Positions 25,448 through 33,386 of a stretch of 64,000 bases of DNA are shown piece after piece. Under the pieces are notes generated by a model. The model did no database searches, was not told the DNA's origin, and saw only the letters and a program-made list of their open reading frames with translations. Origin of the DNA: Bacteroides sp. (GTDB taxonomy: Bacteria > Bacteroidota > Bacteroidia > Bacteroidales > Muribaculaceae). The stretch covers positions 58,608-122,607 of the forward strand of contig JAAVEA010000011.1 in the NCBI GenBank assembly GCA_014801535.1, given 5' to 3'. The translations under genes and the position numbers were made by a program. How positions within the stretch are numbered: the first letter of the stretch is position 1; each line of letters starts with the position of its first letter.

Positions 25448-27097
25448 ATGAACAGAATCTACTTCAACGACGTACAGCGCCGCGTACAGCTCATCGGTGC
25501 CAGAACATCAGTTATCGTAGCCGGACGACGAACCGGAAAGACCGACTCCATCGCATCCCCCTTCCTGCTCCGGAACTTCCAGAGAATGCCCGGATCAGGA
25601 AACGGCATCGTAGTCCCCACATTCAAGCACGGCCTTACCAACACCATCCCCGGAATGCTCGCCGCATGGGAACGCTGGGGATATCACGAAGGGATACACT
25701 GGGTCATAGGAAACAAAGCCCCCAAACACTTCAAAAAGCCGTTGATCGACCCGAAGGAGAATCAGCACATCCTCCGTTTCGTCAACGGCTCTTTCGCATA
25801 CATCCTCTCTCAGGACCGCGCATACTCCGCAAACTCACTGACACTCTCATCACTGCTCATCGACGAAGCACGATTCATAGACTACGCAAAACTCAAACAC
25901 GAAACACTCCCCGCACTGGGCGGCATCAAATCACACTTCGGAAACAGATCCTGCTGGAACTCAATGATGATCCTCTCCGACATGCCGCAGACGCAGAAAG
26001 GCTCATGGTTCCTCCATTACCGCGAGGATATGGATCCGGAACTCATCGCAGTCATCGAGGCATCGATATATGAGGAGTGGAAGATCCGGCAGCGCCTCGA
26101 ACAGCTCGAGGCAAAGGGAATACGCCCCCCGGAATATCTCAAGAAATACCGCCGGGAGATCAACCGTCGCCTGAACCAGCTCCGGTCCCAGGCAGTCTAT
26201 TACAAGGAATATTCCTCGATCGAGAATCTTCAGCTGCTCGGAGAGAACTACATCCGGCAGATGAAACGCGACCTAACCCCAAAGACCTTCCAGACATCGA
26301 TACTCTGCATCCGTCTCGGTATCGCCAAGGATGGGTTCTACTCCTCGATGCGCGAATCACATAAATATGACGCCTCCGATCTATCATACCTCGATGAAGT
26401 CTTCTTCCAGTCCGACTGGCACGACCGCGACACGATACACGACCACATCGATCACTGCGCGGCAGACGCCGACCTGCTCCCTGACAGCCCTATCTGCATC
26501 GGCATGGACTACAACGCCAACATCAACTGGATCGTCGCAGGACAGCCCGACCGCGCCAACCGCAGGCTGAACGTTATAAAATCATTCTACACAAAATATG
26601 AACGAAAGCTCCCCGAACTCGTCGATGATTTCTGCCGATACTACAGGATGCACCGCAACAAAAGGGTGGTCTATTATTACGATACCACCGCCATAGGATC
26701 AAACTATGCCGTAAACGACATCGACTTCCATAAAGTAGTGCGCGACCGCTTCATCCGCAACGGCTGGACAGTCGACGACGTTTACCTCGGGCCTCCGATG
26801 AAGCACCACGAGAAATATCTCCTAATCAACCACGGCTTCGCCGGACACAACACGCTCACTCCATACTTCAACCGGCAGAATAACGAAGATCTCATACTCG
26901 CCATCCAATCAGCCGAGATTGAAAGAGGAAGGAACGGTTTCCGAAAAGACAAAACCGGAGAGAAACTGCACGAAACCGAAGAAAACCGACTCGAGCTCCG
27001 CACCGACGGCACCGACGCCTTCGACACTCTCTACATCGGATGCGAACGATTCCCCCGCTCCGGCTCGTCCGTCAGCTTCATAGGCGGCATAGCATGA
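25448..27097 (+). CDS. Terminase large subunit
   Basis: 549 aa. ATPase domain: Walker A VAGRRTGKTDS (about 26), Walker B SSLLIDEARFIDY (about 140), coupling region SMMILSDMP. Nuclease domain: CIGMDYNANINWIVAG (first Asp, about 352), RVVYYYDTTAIGSNYAV, and a late acidic DGTDAFDTLYIG. Packages phage DNA and cuts it at headful or cos. Its location after lysis and before tail genes, rather than before the portal, is unusual. Confidence 0.9.
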   Translation: MNRIYFNDVQRRVQLIGARTSVIVAGRRTGKTDSIASPFLLRNFQRMPGSGNGIVVPTFKHGLTNTIPGMLAAWERWGYHEGIHWVIGNKAPKHFKKPLIDPKENQHILRFVNGSFAYILSQDRAYSANSLTLSSLLIDEARFIDYAKLKHETLPALGGIKSHFGNRSCWNSMMILSDMPQTQKGSWFLHYREDMDPELIAVIEASIYEEWKIRQRLEQLEAKGIRPPEYLKKYRREINRRLNQLRSQAVYYKEYSSIENLQLLGENYIRQMKRDLTPKTFQTSILCIRLGIAKDGFYSSMRESHKYDASDLSYLDEVFFQSDWHDRDTIHDHIDHCAADADLLPDSPICIGMDYNANINWIVAGQPDRANRRLNVIKSFYTKYERKLPELVDDFCRYYRMHRNKRVVYYYDTTAIGSNYAVNDIDFHKVVRDRFIRNGWTVDDVYLGPPMKHHEKYLLINHGFAGHNTLTPYFNRQNNEDLILAIQSAEIERGRNGFRKDKTGEKLHETEENRLELRTDGTDAFDTLYIGCERFPRSGSSVSFIGGIA

Positions 27098-27161
27098 TCC
27101 TGTCTTTTCAGATTGACAACAACAGATTTAAATTCGCAACAGTAAAAACATAAAAATACCA

Positions 27162-27174
27162 GCCGGATCCCGGC
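27162..27174. repeat. Dispersed palindrome variant (GCCGG-ATC-CCGGC)
   Basis: Preceded by CA and ending immediately before the upstream ATG of the next gene (27176). Confidence 0.6.
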
Positions 27175-27175
27175 C

Positions 27176-28687
27176 ATGCATAATATGACACAAGAAGAAT
27201 CCCTACGAACACTAATCCAAGATCTCAACAACGAACAGGCACGAGAATCAGTCCATCCGGCACGCCTCGCCGGCATCTGCAATGCCCTGCTCGAACTTAC
27301 GGTCTGCGCATTCGATTCGCTTCAGAAGGACCTGTCACAGCTCGTTCTCGGAACAGAAGGCGATTCCAAGGACAACGCGATCCTCAAGGATCTCAGACAG
27401 GATATAGCCGCTCTTCAGGCCGAGACCACCAAATTCCGCGATATCTTCTTCCCCAATCTTTATGATCGGATCTCCGGTATTTCAGACGATATTACCGCAA
27501 GCGAATCGACGCTCAGTCAGCGCATCGACGGCATAGGGCAGTCACTCATCAGTCTCGAAGAACGTTCACAGATGTCGCTCTGTGATTCTGACGACATCAT
27601 CGTCACAAACACAGGCGATGAGGATTTCCTTCTCATCACCGATCAGGCGAAAAACAATATAATTGACTCTGCAGTCAACAAAGCATCGGGAACCCTCGCA
27701 TCGAAGCAACAGCTCGAACAACTGAAAACGCAGTTTTCCAACACAATCACACGCATCGACGATCTTGAGAAGGTAGACAACTACTCAAAACAAGAGATCG
27801 ATAATCTCTTAAACACACTGCGTACTACCCACAAGAAAGACACTGCCTCCATACAGAGCGATGTCGCAGATCTGACCAATAACGTGGGTGAGCTCATACC
27901 AACTGTCATCACCGTTGACGACTGGTTGCAGATCATCTCCGTGGAATTCGCCGGAACTCCGGTATCGCTCGACTCACGCACTTCCCTCGATTCTCAGCCG
28001 CACATCTTCAGGTATATTCCGCCATTCATGATTTTCTCATCTTCAACAGCCCTTCCCGCATGGGTCAAGCTGAGAAAATGGATATCCAGGCTCTCGGAAA
28101 ATATCCTTCCCGTAGCCCCTCTCATGATTAAATCCGGCGACACCGAACCAACATACGGCCACGTCATGCTTTATCCAATCTCATACGACAACCAGACCAA
28201 GACCCTCCGTTTCTCCCCCATCTTCGACGCAGGACACGGAGTGTGGTTTGATCCCGTCATCGAGCTGCTTGAAGGTGATTCATTCTATCTCAAGTTCCTC
28301 CCGAGGACTCTATCCCTGAAAATGCTTCTCAAACTCCAGACATATGTTAGTATCGACCTATACAAAGGGGACAACGAATCCGACCCGTTGAAATTCAGAC
28401 AATATCCATGCAACATCAGAATAACATACAAGAACGACATAATTGAACAGCTGCTCACAAGTGCATCAGCATTCAGAATCCATTCCGAAAACAGGAATCC
28501 GGAAAGGTCGCAGCTCACAGTCCCGGTAAACGAGATCGTATACGACACCAAAGCCCCCTTCCTCCCGCAACGCATAATCGCCGACAGAATCTTCTTTTCA
28601 TTAGGTCCTCTGTTCTTTGTCACCGAATTCCATAACGATGAGGAAAACGGAGTCCGGGTAGCTGAAATAGAATGGTACAACAATTAA
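27176..28687 (+). CDS. Putative tail fibre / coiled-coil structural protein
   Basis: 503 aa from 27176 (27185 also possible). The N-terminal 230 residues form a long coiled coil or fibre shaft (SIQSDVADLTNNVGEL, YDRISGISDDITASESTLSQRIDGIGQ, LEQLKTQFSNTITRIDDLEKV). The C-terminal half is beta-rich with no recognised domain. It may be a fibre, but receptor binding is not shown. Upstream is a variant of the dispersed palindrome. Confidence 0.55.
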   Translation: MHNMTQEESLRTLIQDLNNEQARESVHPARLAGICNALLELTVCAFDSLQKDLSQLVLGTEGDSKDNAILKDLRQDIAALQAETTKFRDIFFPNLYDRISGISDDITASESTLSQRIDGIGQSLISLEERSQMSLCDSDDIIVTNTGDEDFLLITDQAKNNIIDSAVNKASGTLASKQQLEQLKTQFSNTITRIDDLEKVDNYSKQEIDNLLNTLRTTHKKDTASIQSDVADLTNNVGELIPTVITVDDWLQIISVEFAGTPVSLDSRTSLDSQPHIFRYIPPFMIFSSSTALPAWVKLRKWISRLSENILPVAPLMIKSGDTEPTYGHVMLYPISYDNQTKTLRFSPIFDAGHGVWFDPVIELLEGDSFYLKFLPRTLSLKMLLKLQTYVSIDLYKGDNESDPLKFRQYPCNIRITYKNDIIEQLLTSASAFRIHSENRNPERSQLTVPVNEIVYDTKAPFLPQRIIADRIFFSLGPLFFVTEFHNDEENGVRVAEIEWYNN

Positions 28688-28702
28688 TATCCTTCAATCG
28701 GT

Positions 28703-29806
28703 ATGTCAGAAAATCAGAATATACAATCCGGCTCAATCATAGCCCTGAGCTCACTTCAGCCATTCGTAATCACATCAGGCGAACCTGAAATGAGAGTATG
28801 GCTCTATCGCATCGATCCCTTCACCGGAGTCAAGCCCCTGCTCTTCTCCTCCGTTCTCTCGCTCTCCCCTGACCGGACAGGCGCCGATGCATACCGCACC
28901 ACATTCCGCGTCGACGACATCGTCTCTGTCGTAATGAGGACACACAGGCTGACATTCGCCGATTTCATATTTGAATGCTCGCAGGTCTCGGAAGAGAATC
29001 CGGACTATACATGCAGCTTCTCCGTACTCCACGATCTCATCCCGGCCGGAAAAGATCCCGGATCGATGAGATTCCTGACCGACTTCCCGTCCAGGACAAT
29101 GAACCGCAACGCCAGGATCACCGTCAGTGTCTTCTCCATGAACGATTTCAGGTTCACCGCAAAGATCTTGCTGACCGACGGATCTCAAATCAACGCCATG
29201 CGATACTCATTCACTGCCGCAGCATCTCCATACACACATATATATGAGATAACGGCCGATCTCGCTGAGCTTGCCGGAAAAGCCATGACGGAAGCCGGAA
29301 CCAAGGCCGCAGCAGTCATCTTCTCAATCACCGACCAATCAGGAGACACAGCAGATCAGATGAAGATATGGCTCACAGATCAGACACCGGCCGCCGAACT
29401 CGATTACACGAATCAATATCTCATAGCGGACCGCATCCATAGCTTCGGATCATGGACGCAGAAAGCCGTCACGAAATCCTCCGTAGCCAATGTCGACGGA
29501 CAACGGATCCCATACGACATAGAGCCCGACAATGAGATCACCGTAACAACCGGGCCTCTCGATTCCATGACCGCACTACGGCTCGCCGCCCTCGGGCAAG
29601 CCGATCCGGCGGTCACAATCCGGCTCTTCGCCGGCGCAGCCCAAATCACGCGCACCGGAATAATCACGGCATCAGAAATAGAGATCTCTCCCGATCAGAA
29701 AGAGATGTCCAGACTCAAGCTCACGATCGATCCCGGGAAAAGGCCGTCATCGCTCACACCGGCACAATCCAGATTCACCGATCACTTCACCAGCCAGTTC
29801 AATTAA
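28703..29806 (+). CDS. Tail structural protein, unknown
   Basis: 367 aa, beta-rich, no signal or membrane segments. It contains FVITSGEPEMRVWLYRIDPFTGV, DRIHSFGSWTQKAV and ITVTTGPLDSMTALRLAALGQADPAVTI. I recognise no family. Position between the fibre-like gene and the small 29811 gene suggests a tail or adhesion component. Confidence 0.55.
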   Translation: MSENQNIQSGSIIALSSLQPFVITSGEPEMRVWLYRIDPFTGVKPLLFSSVLSLSPDRTGADAYRTTFRVDDIVSVVMRTHRLTFADFIFECSQVSEENPDYTCSFSVLHDLIPAGKDPGSMRFLTDFPSRTMNRNARITVSVFSMNDFRFTAKILLTDGSQINAMRYSFTAAASPYTHIYEITADLAELAGKAMTEAGTKAAAVIFSITDQSGDTADQMKIWLTDQTPAAELDYTNQYLIADRIHSFGSWTQKAVTKSSVANVDGQRIPYDIEPDNEITVTTGPLDSMTALRLAALGQADPAVTIRLFAGAAQITRTGIITASEIEISPDQKEMSRLKLTIDPGKRPSSLTPAQSRFTDHFTSQFN

Positions 29807-29810
29807 CGCC

Positions 29811-30041
29811 ATGGACTCGATACACATATCCCAGGCCAGAAAGATAATGCAATCCAACCGCCCATTCTCCCTGAGCTTCCTCACCGCCCAGGGAGAATGC
29901 CGCCACATCGACAAAGCGATATCACTCAAACCCGACTACGACACAGGCACACGCACCATCAAATGCTGGCCATCCAACCAGATCCGGCGCATCCGCGACT
30001 GCCTCATAACACAAATCAACGACATCGACGTCTACATCTGA
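29811..30041 (+). CDS. Small phage protein, unknown
   Basis: 76 aa, 4 bp after the previous gene. Basic, alpha/beta (SIHISQARKIMQSNRPFSL, TRTIKCWPSNQIRRIRDCLI). Its last codons (acgtctacatctgat) are the first unit of a 17-bp tandem repeat that continues past the stop. Function unknown. Confidence 0.55.
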   Translation: MDSIHISQARKIMQSNRPFSLSFLTAQGECRHIDKAISLKPDYDTGTRTIKCWPSNQIRRIRDCLITQINDIDVYI

Positions 30042-30078
30042 TCCACGTCCGCATCTGATCCACGTCTGCATCTGATTT
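30028..30078. repeat. 17-bp tandem triplication of a gene end
   Basis: Units ACGTCTACATCTGATCC (30028), ACGTCCGCATCTGATCC (30045), ACGTCTGCATCTGATTT (30062). The first contains the last codons and stop of the 76-aa gene. Confidence 0.75.
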
Positions 30079-30090
30079 AAAAGAGAAAAT

Positions 30091-30234
30091 CCCTCCGATA
30101 ATTCCGATAATTCCAATCCCTCTGATAATTCCAATAACTCCGATAACTCCAATAACTCCGATAACTCCAATAATTCAGATAACTCCAATCCCTCCGATAA
30201 CTCCAATCCCTCCGATAACTCCGATAACTCCGAT
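30091..30234. repeat. 9-bp tandem repeat, 16 units
   Basis: Variants of AAYTCCRAT and CCCTCYGAT, ending with AAAGAAAC 5 bp before the ATG at 30248. Homologous to the 5-unit array at 24047-24091, including the AAAGAAAC tail. Stops in the relevant frames and absence of a start argue that it is not translated. Confidence 0.85.
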
Positions 30235-30247
30235 AAAGAAACAAGCA

Positions 30248-31078
30248 ATGAAAATAATCCCCAACACAATCTGCGAAGGAATAGGCGAGACTCCCTTGGA
30301 AGTCCGTATCGAGCCTTGGATGCAGGAAGCCCGGCAATGGTTCTGCCGCGAAATATCGCCGGAAGAGCTGCTCTCCGAACAGATGCTCCCTTCCGCCGAT
30401 ACAATCATCCAATGCCGCGCCCTGTGGAACGCAGCCCCCGCCCTCGACGTAACGCTGCATCCAAACGGCCTCGCCGTAGTAAACACCGACTCCCTCGTCC
30501 CGGCATCAGCCGAACGATCAGCCGAATTCCGCAAATCCATCATGAAACTCATGATGGACACCATCACCAATCTCCTCCCACAGCTACACAAAATTCCAGG
30601 ATGGAGCAAATCAAATCCCGCCATCAAGATATGGCGCGCCACAGTATACCGCACCCCGCAAGACATATGCACCGCAGCCCTGCTCCCATACGAATGGGAC
30701 TCGATCCACACAGCCGTCGCAACAATCAGTAGCATCGAAGACAACAACGCAGCAACAGTATGGTCTCCCGAAATGCTCGCCGTAATCAGAAACTTCGATT
30801 ACGGCAACGACGACCTCATGCGCACACGAATCATCCTCCAGCTCAGGAACTGCATCCGCACAGCAGTATCCTCCATCATACAAGGCATACACATGGCAGC
30901 CTCCGCATCCACGATACAACGCCTTGACAACAAAATAGCTCACGCAATCGAACAATACATAAACATCTGCCGTGACAACCCCGACATCTGCCACGCATGG
31001 CATCATTCAAAAACAGCCCGTCTATACAACCCCACCCCCTTCCGCAACAAAAAAGACTCATCCGCCTACTTCTTTTAA
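30248..31078 (+). CDS. Phage protein, unknown (tail or connector module)
   Basis: 276 aa, helical. It contains WMQEARQWFCREISPEELLSEQML, IQCRALWNAAPALDVTLHPNGLAVVNTDSLVPASAERSAEFRKSIMKLM, and a C-terminal helical part with many Asn/His. The pattern resembles proteins annotated DUF6712 in Bacteroidetes phages; that is a weak recollection. Upstream is the 16-unit satellite. Confidence 0.5.
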   Translation: MKIIPNTICEGIGETPLEVRIEPWMQEARQWFCREISPEELLSEQMLPSADTIIQCRALWNAAPALDVTLHPNGLAVVNTDSLVPASAERSAEFRKSIMKLMMDTITNLLPQLHKIPGWSKSNPAIKIWRATVYRTPQDICTAALLPYEWDSIHTAVATISSIEDNNAATVWSPEMLAVIRNFDYGNDDLMRTRIILQLRNCIRTAVSSIIQGIHMAASASTIQRLDNKIAHAIEQYINICRDNPDICHAWHHSKTARLYNPTPFRNKKDSSAYFF

Positions 31079-31091
31079 GCCCCGATCCGAT

Positions 31092-31940
31092 ATGACACCA
31101 CCAACAATAAACATCACCATCCCCCGCGCATGGTCCGAGCTCACACCCCGTCAGGCCCGCTGGCTCCTCCGCTTCCTCACACGCCCCGTACATCACACCG
31201 ATCCACGCGCCATCGCCCTCCTGCGATTCACAGGCATCCGCATAATCGGCCCGGTATTGTCTGCGGGACTCCCGCCCGGACCCCGGCCCGACTACCTAAT
31301 CTCCCTACCCACACAGCAGCGCAGCCGATATCTGAAGAGAAGGAAAAAAGAACTCATCATCATCACACCCGAAGAATTCGCCATCATGCTCCGAGAGCTC
31401 GACTGGATCCTGCGCCCACTCAACGCCCCATGGCGCCCCGACAAGATAGCAGGAAGGAAAGCCCGCCCCGCATTCCTCGACACAATCCCCTTCGGTTACT
31501 ACCTCGCAATCGACAACCACTACGCCCGCCTCCTGATGCAAAAACAGAACGTCAGCGGGACCCACGCCGCCATCGACGCAATGGCCGAACTCCTGCTCCA
31601 TCCCGCCCCATGGTGGCGCCGGCTCCTCCGGCTCGACCGCCTCACAGACGCCGACCGCCACGCAATCCTCCTCTGGTACGCAGCAGTCAAAGTAAAGAAC
31701 ATCCTCATCTACCCCGACTTCTACCGCCCCGCCGGCGACGACAGCACACTTGCCCCCGACAACGACCGAGCCATCACCCCCGCCCGGCTACGCGCAGTCA
31801 TGGACGCACAGATCCGCGCCCTCACCAAAGGAGACATCACAAAAGAGCGCCGGATCATGGAAATGCCAATGCAACGCGCCATGGTCGAACTCAACGCCCT
31901 CGCAAAAGAATACGCCCAACTGCACGAAAAAAAGAAATAA
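31092..31940 (+). CDS. Phage protein, possible tail assembly gene
   Basis: 282 aa from the ATG at 31092 (13 bp after the previous stop). Helical and basic: SELTPRQARWLLRFLTR, FGYYLAIDNHYARLLMQKQ, AMAELLLHPAPWWRRLLRL. Its C-terminus reads HEKKK from GAAAAAAAG, a slippery-looking run two codons before the stop. A -1 shift would add about 14 residues (KEIKLLTLQTVTNR). In siphophages, slippery runs at this position mark tail chaperones, but the tape measure is 4.4 kb away behind the accessory island, so this is weak. Codons 58-62 contain a copy of the GC palindrome. Confidence 0.5.
   Translation: MTPPTINITIPRAWSELTPRQARWLLRFLTRPVHHTDPRAIALLRFTGIRIIGPVLSAGLPPGPRPDYLISLPTQQRSRYLKRRKKELIIITPEEFAIMLRELDWILRPLNAPWRPDKIAGRKARPAFLDTIPFGYYLAIDNHYARLLMQKQNVSGTHAAIDAMAELLLHPAPWWRRLLRLDRLTDADRHAILLWYAAVKVKNILIYPDFYRPAGDDSTLAPDNDRAITPARLRAVMDAQIRALTKGDITKERRIMEMPMQRAMVELNALAKEYAQLHEKKK
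31263..31275. repeat. Dispersed palindrome copy (GCGGGACTCCCGC)
   Basis: In the 31092 gene, encoding SAGLPP; flanked like the copy at 25413. A partial copy (GTCAGCGGGAC) follows at 31551. Confidence 0.7.
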
Positions 31941-31946
31941 AATTAT

Positions 31947-32103
31947 TAACTTTGCAAACGGTTACAAACAGATGATTTTTTTGTATTCATAGTAAAAGGT
32001 TTAAGATAATCCGTCATTATTTAAGTTGAAAGCATGTTACAGTCAAGATTCTCCTAAATAATGGAAAACGCCGGCCATCCGTGAGGACAGCCGGCTTTTT
32101 TTA
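31947..32103 (+). ncRNA. Possible small RNA or leader: -7 box and terminator
   Basis: TAACTTTG (31947-31954) matches TAnnTTTG. About 115 bp later GCCGGC (32071-32076) pairs with GCCGGC (32091-32096), with TCC/GGA inside, followed by six to seven T. No ORF lies between. Either a short RNA is made, or this is just the end of the tail transcript beside a chance -7 box; no -33 element is visible. Confidence 0.4.
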
Positions 32104-32279
32104 TTGTCCCCGTCTGGGGCCTCCGGCACAGAAACCGGGGCAAGATATTTGCATATTCCGCTCCGGAAGAAGGTGCAAAATATCCGCAAAATAGGGCGGA
32201 CGGGGGGTATGCTTTCGCGCAATTAAAGTAATTTTCACAAAGTGTCATGTTAATTGCTTGAAAATGTCATGATTACGAA
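32104..32279. other. Non-coding stretch with hairpins
   Basis: No gene seen. GATATTTGCA (32144) pairs with TGCAAAATATC (32174-32184) around a second stem TTCCG/CCGGAA. Its role is unclear. Confidence 0.5.
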
Positions 32280-32510
32280 TTGAAGCCTTTACTTTCTGAA
32301 ATTTCAGGCAATTATCTTAGCTTAAACCGGTATTATTTCTTTTGGAAATCAACCGTTTCTAAAAATGCTCCAATCAAACCAATTTGTAATGCTCTCGGAA
32401 TCGACGTAGAACCACAGCGACAAAAGATTTTTGATGGGACATCTTCAGTAAATGTTTGTAGAAAATTGTGTCTTTTCTTTTGGCTGCCATATTCCATACT
32501 TTTGCACTAA
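32280..32510 (+). pseudogene. Antirepressor N-terminal remnant (P22_AR_N-like)
   Basis: 76-aa frame. The middle, APIKPICNALGIDVEPQRQKI, matches the start of the phage antirepressor N-terminal domain (typically ...KPICEALGIDW..QR.KI). After this the resemblance stops, and the frame ends LFFWLPYSILLH. No continuation is seen in other frames, so the gene is truncated. Its end overlaps the promoter of the next gene. Confidence 0.5.
32497..32504 (+). promoter_or_regulatory. -7 box (TACTTTTG) for the methyltransferase
   Basis: Exact TAnnTTTG match ending 12 bp before the ATG at 32517. It supports that ATG rather than the in-frame ATG at 32452, which lies upstream of this promoter. Confidence 0.5.
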
Positions 32511-32516
32511 AAAACA

Positions 32517-33294
32517 ATGGCCACCAAGAAAAGCGATTTTTAATGACTATGATGGGTTTGTAGAGAAATTCAAACAAAAAAAAACTACCGATGACTGTTA
32601 CACCCCGGAGCCGGTCTATCAGGCCGTCCGGGAATGGGTAAACGATAATATCCTTCCGCTCGACGGCATAGAGGTGGTGCGCCCTTTCTGGCCCGGGGGA
32701 GATTATGAATCGTTCGATTATCCGGAGAACTGTGTGGTGATCGACAACCCGCCTTTCTCAATTCTGGCAAAGATAAGACGGTTCTATCATGAACGGAACA
32801 TCCGTTATTTCCTTTTCGCTCCCACACTTGTAATGGCGAACTCTGCAAAAGAACTGGATTCAACCTTCATTATCTGCGGTTCATCCATAGTATATGAGAA
32901 CGGCGCGAAAGTGAACACATCTTTTATCACCAATCTTGATTGCGGAGATCTCAGGGTATGGGTTGCGGGCGGTCTTTCAAAGAAAATTGAAGAGGTGCAG
33001 AAAGTGCAAATGGCTCTGCAATCGGTCAACCTTCCCTCTTATGAATATCCTGACTGTGTTATCTCTCCGGCTATTATTCAAAAGGTTTCAAAACAGGGTA
33101 TTGAATTGAAGATAAAGAAACAGGAATGCAGCGCAATCACCTCTCTTGATAGTCAGAAAGGGAGTGGAAAGGCTCTGTTCGGTGGCGGATGGTTGATATC
33201 GGAGAGAGCGGCAGCGGAGAGAGCGGCAGCTGTTGAAAAGATCGTGTGGCCATTAAGTGAGAGGGAGAAGAAGATAATAAAATCCCTCGGATAA
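32517..33294 (+). CDS. EcoRI-family adenine-specific DNA methyltransferase, +1 frameshift near the start
   Basis: From ATG 32517 the frame reads MATKKSDF then TAA; shifting +1 after TTT gives FNDYDGFVEKFKQKKTTDDCYTPEPVYQAV and continues to 33294 (about 258 aa). The core has DCYTPEPVYQ, RPFWPGGDYESFDYPENCVVIDNPPFS (motif IV NPPF) and FLFAPTL, matching phage EcoRI-type N6-adenine methyltransferases. The site is GAT TTT TAA in a T5 run (32537-32541). The same frame without a shift needs an ATG at 32452, giving an odd Cys/Phe-rich N-terminus that overlaps the antirepressor remnant and lies upstream of the promoter. It may be a frameshift mutation, phase variation or programmed +1 shifting. Confidence 0.7.
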
Positions 33295-33299
33295 TATCA

Positions 33300-33329
33300 G
33301 GGCGCATCGGTTTCCGTTGCGCCCTTTTT
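33300..33329 (+). terminator. Rho-independent terminator after the methyltransferase
   Basis: GGGCGCA (33300-33306) pairs with TGCGCCC (33318-33324), followed by TTTTT. Confidence 0.85.
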
Positions 33330-33331
33330 AT

Positions 33332-33357
33332 TTCACCATTATTTTATTAATTTTGCA
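33332..33357 (+). promoter_or_regulatory. Promoter block A, identical to 34010-34035
   Basis: 26 bp identical to the block at 34010-34035, starting TTCACCATTATTTT and including -7 box TAATTTTG (33348-33355). The start codon of the retropepsin gene lies 39 bp from the first base of the -7 box; the same spacing is seen for the second block. Confidence 0.7.
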
Positions 33358-33386
33358 TAGTGAGAATGATATAATTATATGAAGTT

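Noticed and set aside
24047..30234. Possible CRISPR array from the 9-bp repeats
   Set aside because: Units are 9 bp and contiguous without spacers, and no cas genes are present.
31130..31975. 281-aa Pro/Arg/His-rich frame overlapping the 31092 gene
   Set aside because: Shadow of the real gene in another frame, with biased composition; only its last 14 codons matter if a -1 shift occurs.
32452..32516. Extended N-terminus of the methyltransferase from an ATG at 32452
   Set aside because: It lies upstream of the -7 box and gives a Cys/Phe-rich start unlike the family; kept only as the no-frameshift alternative.
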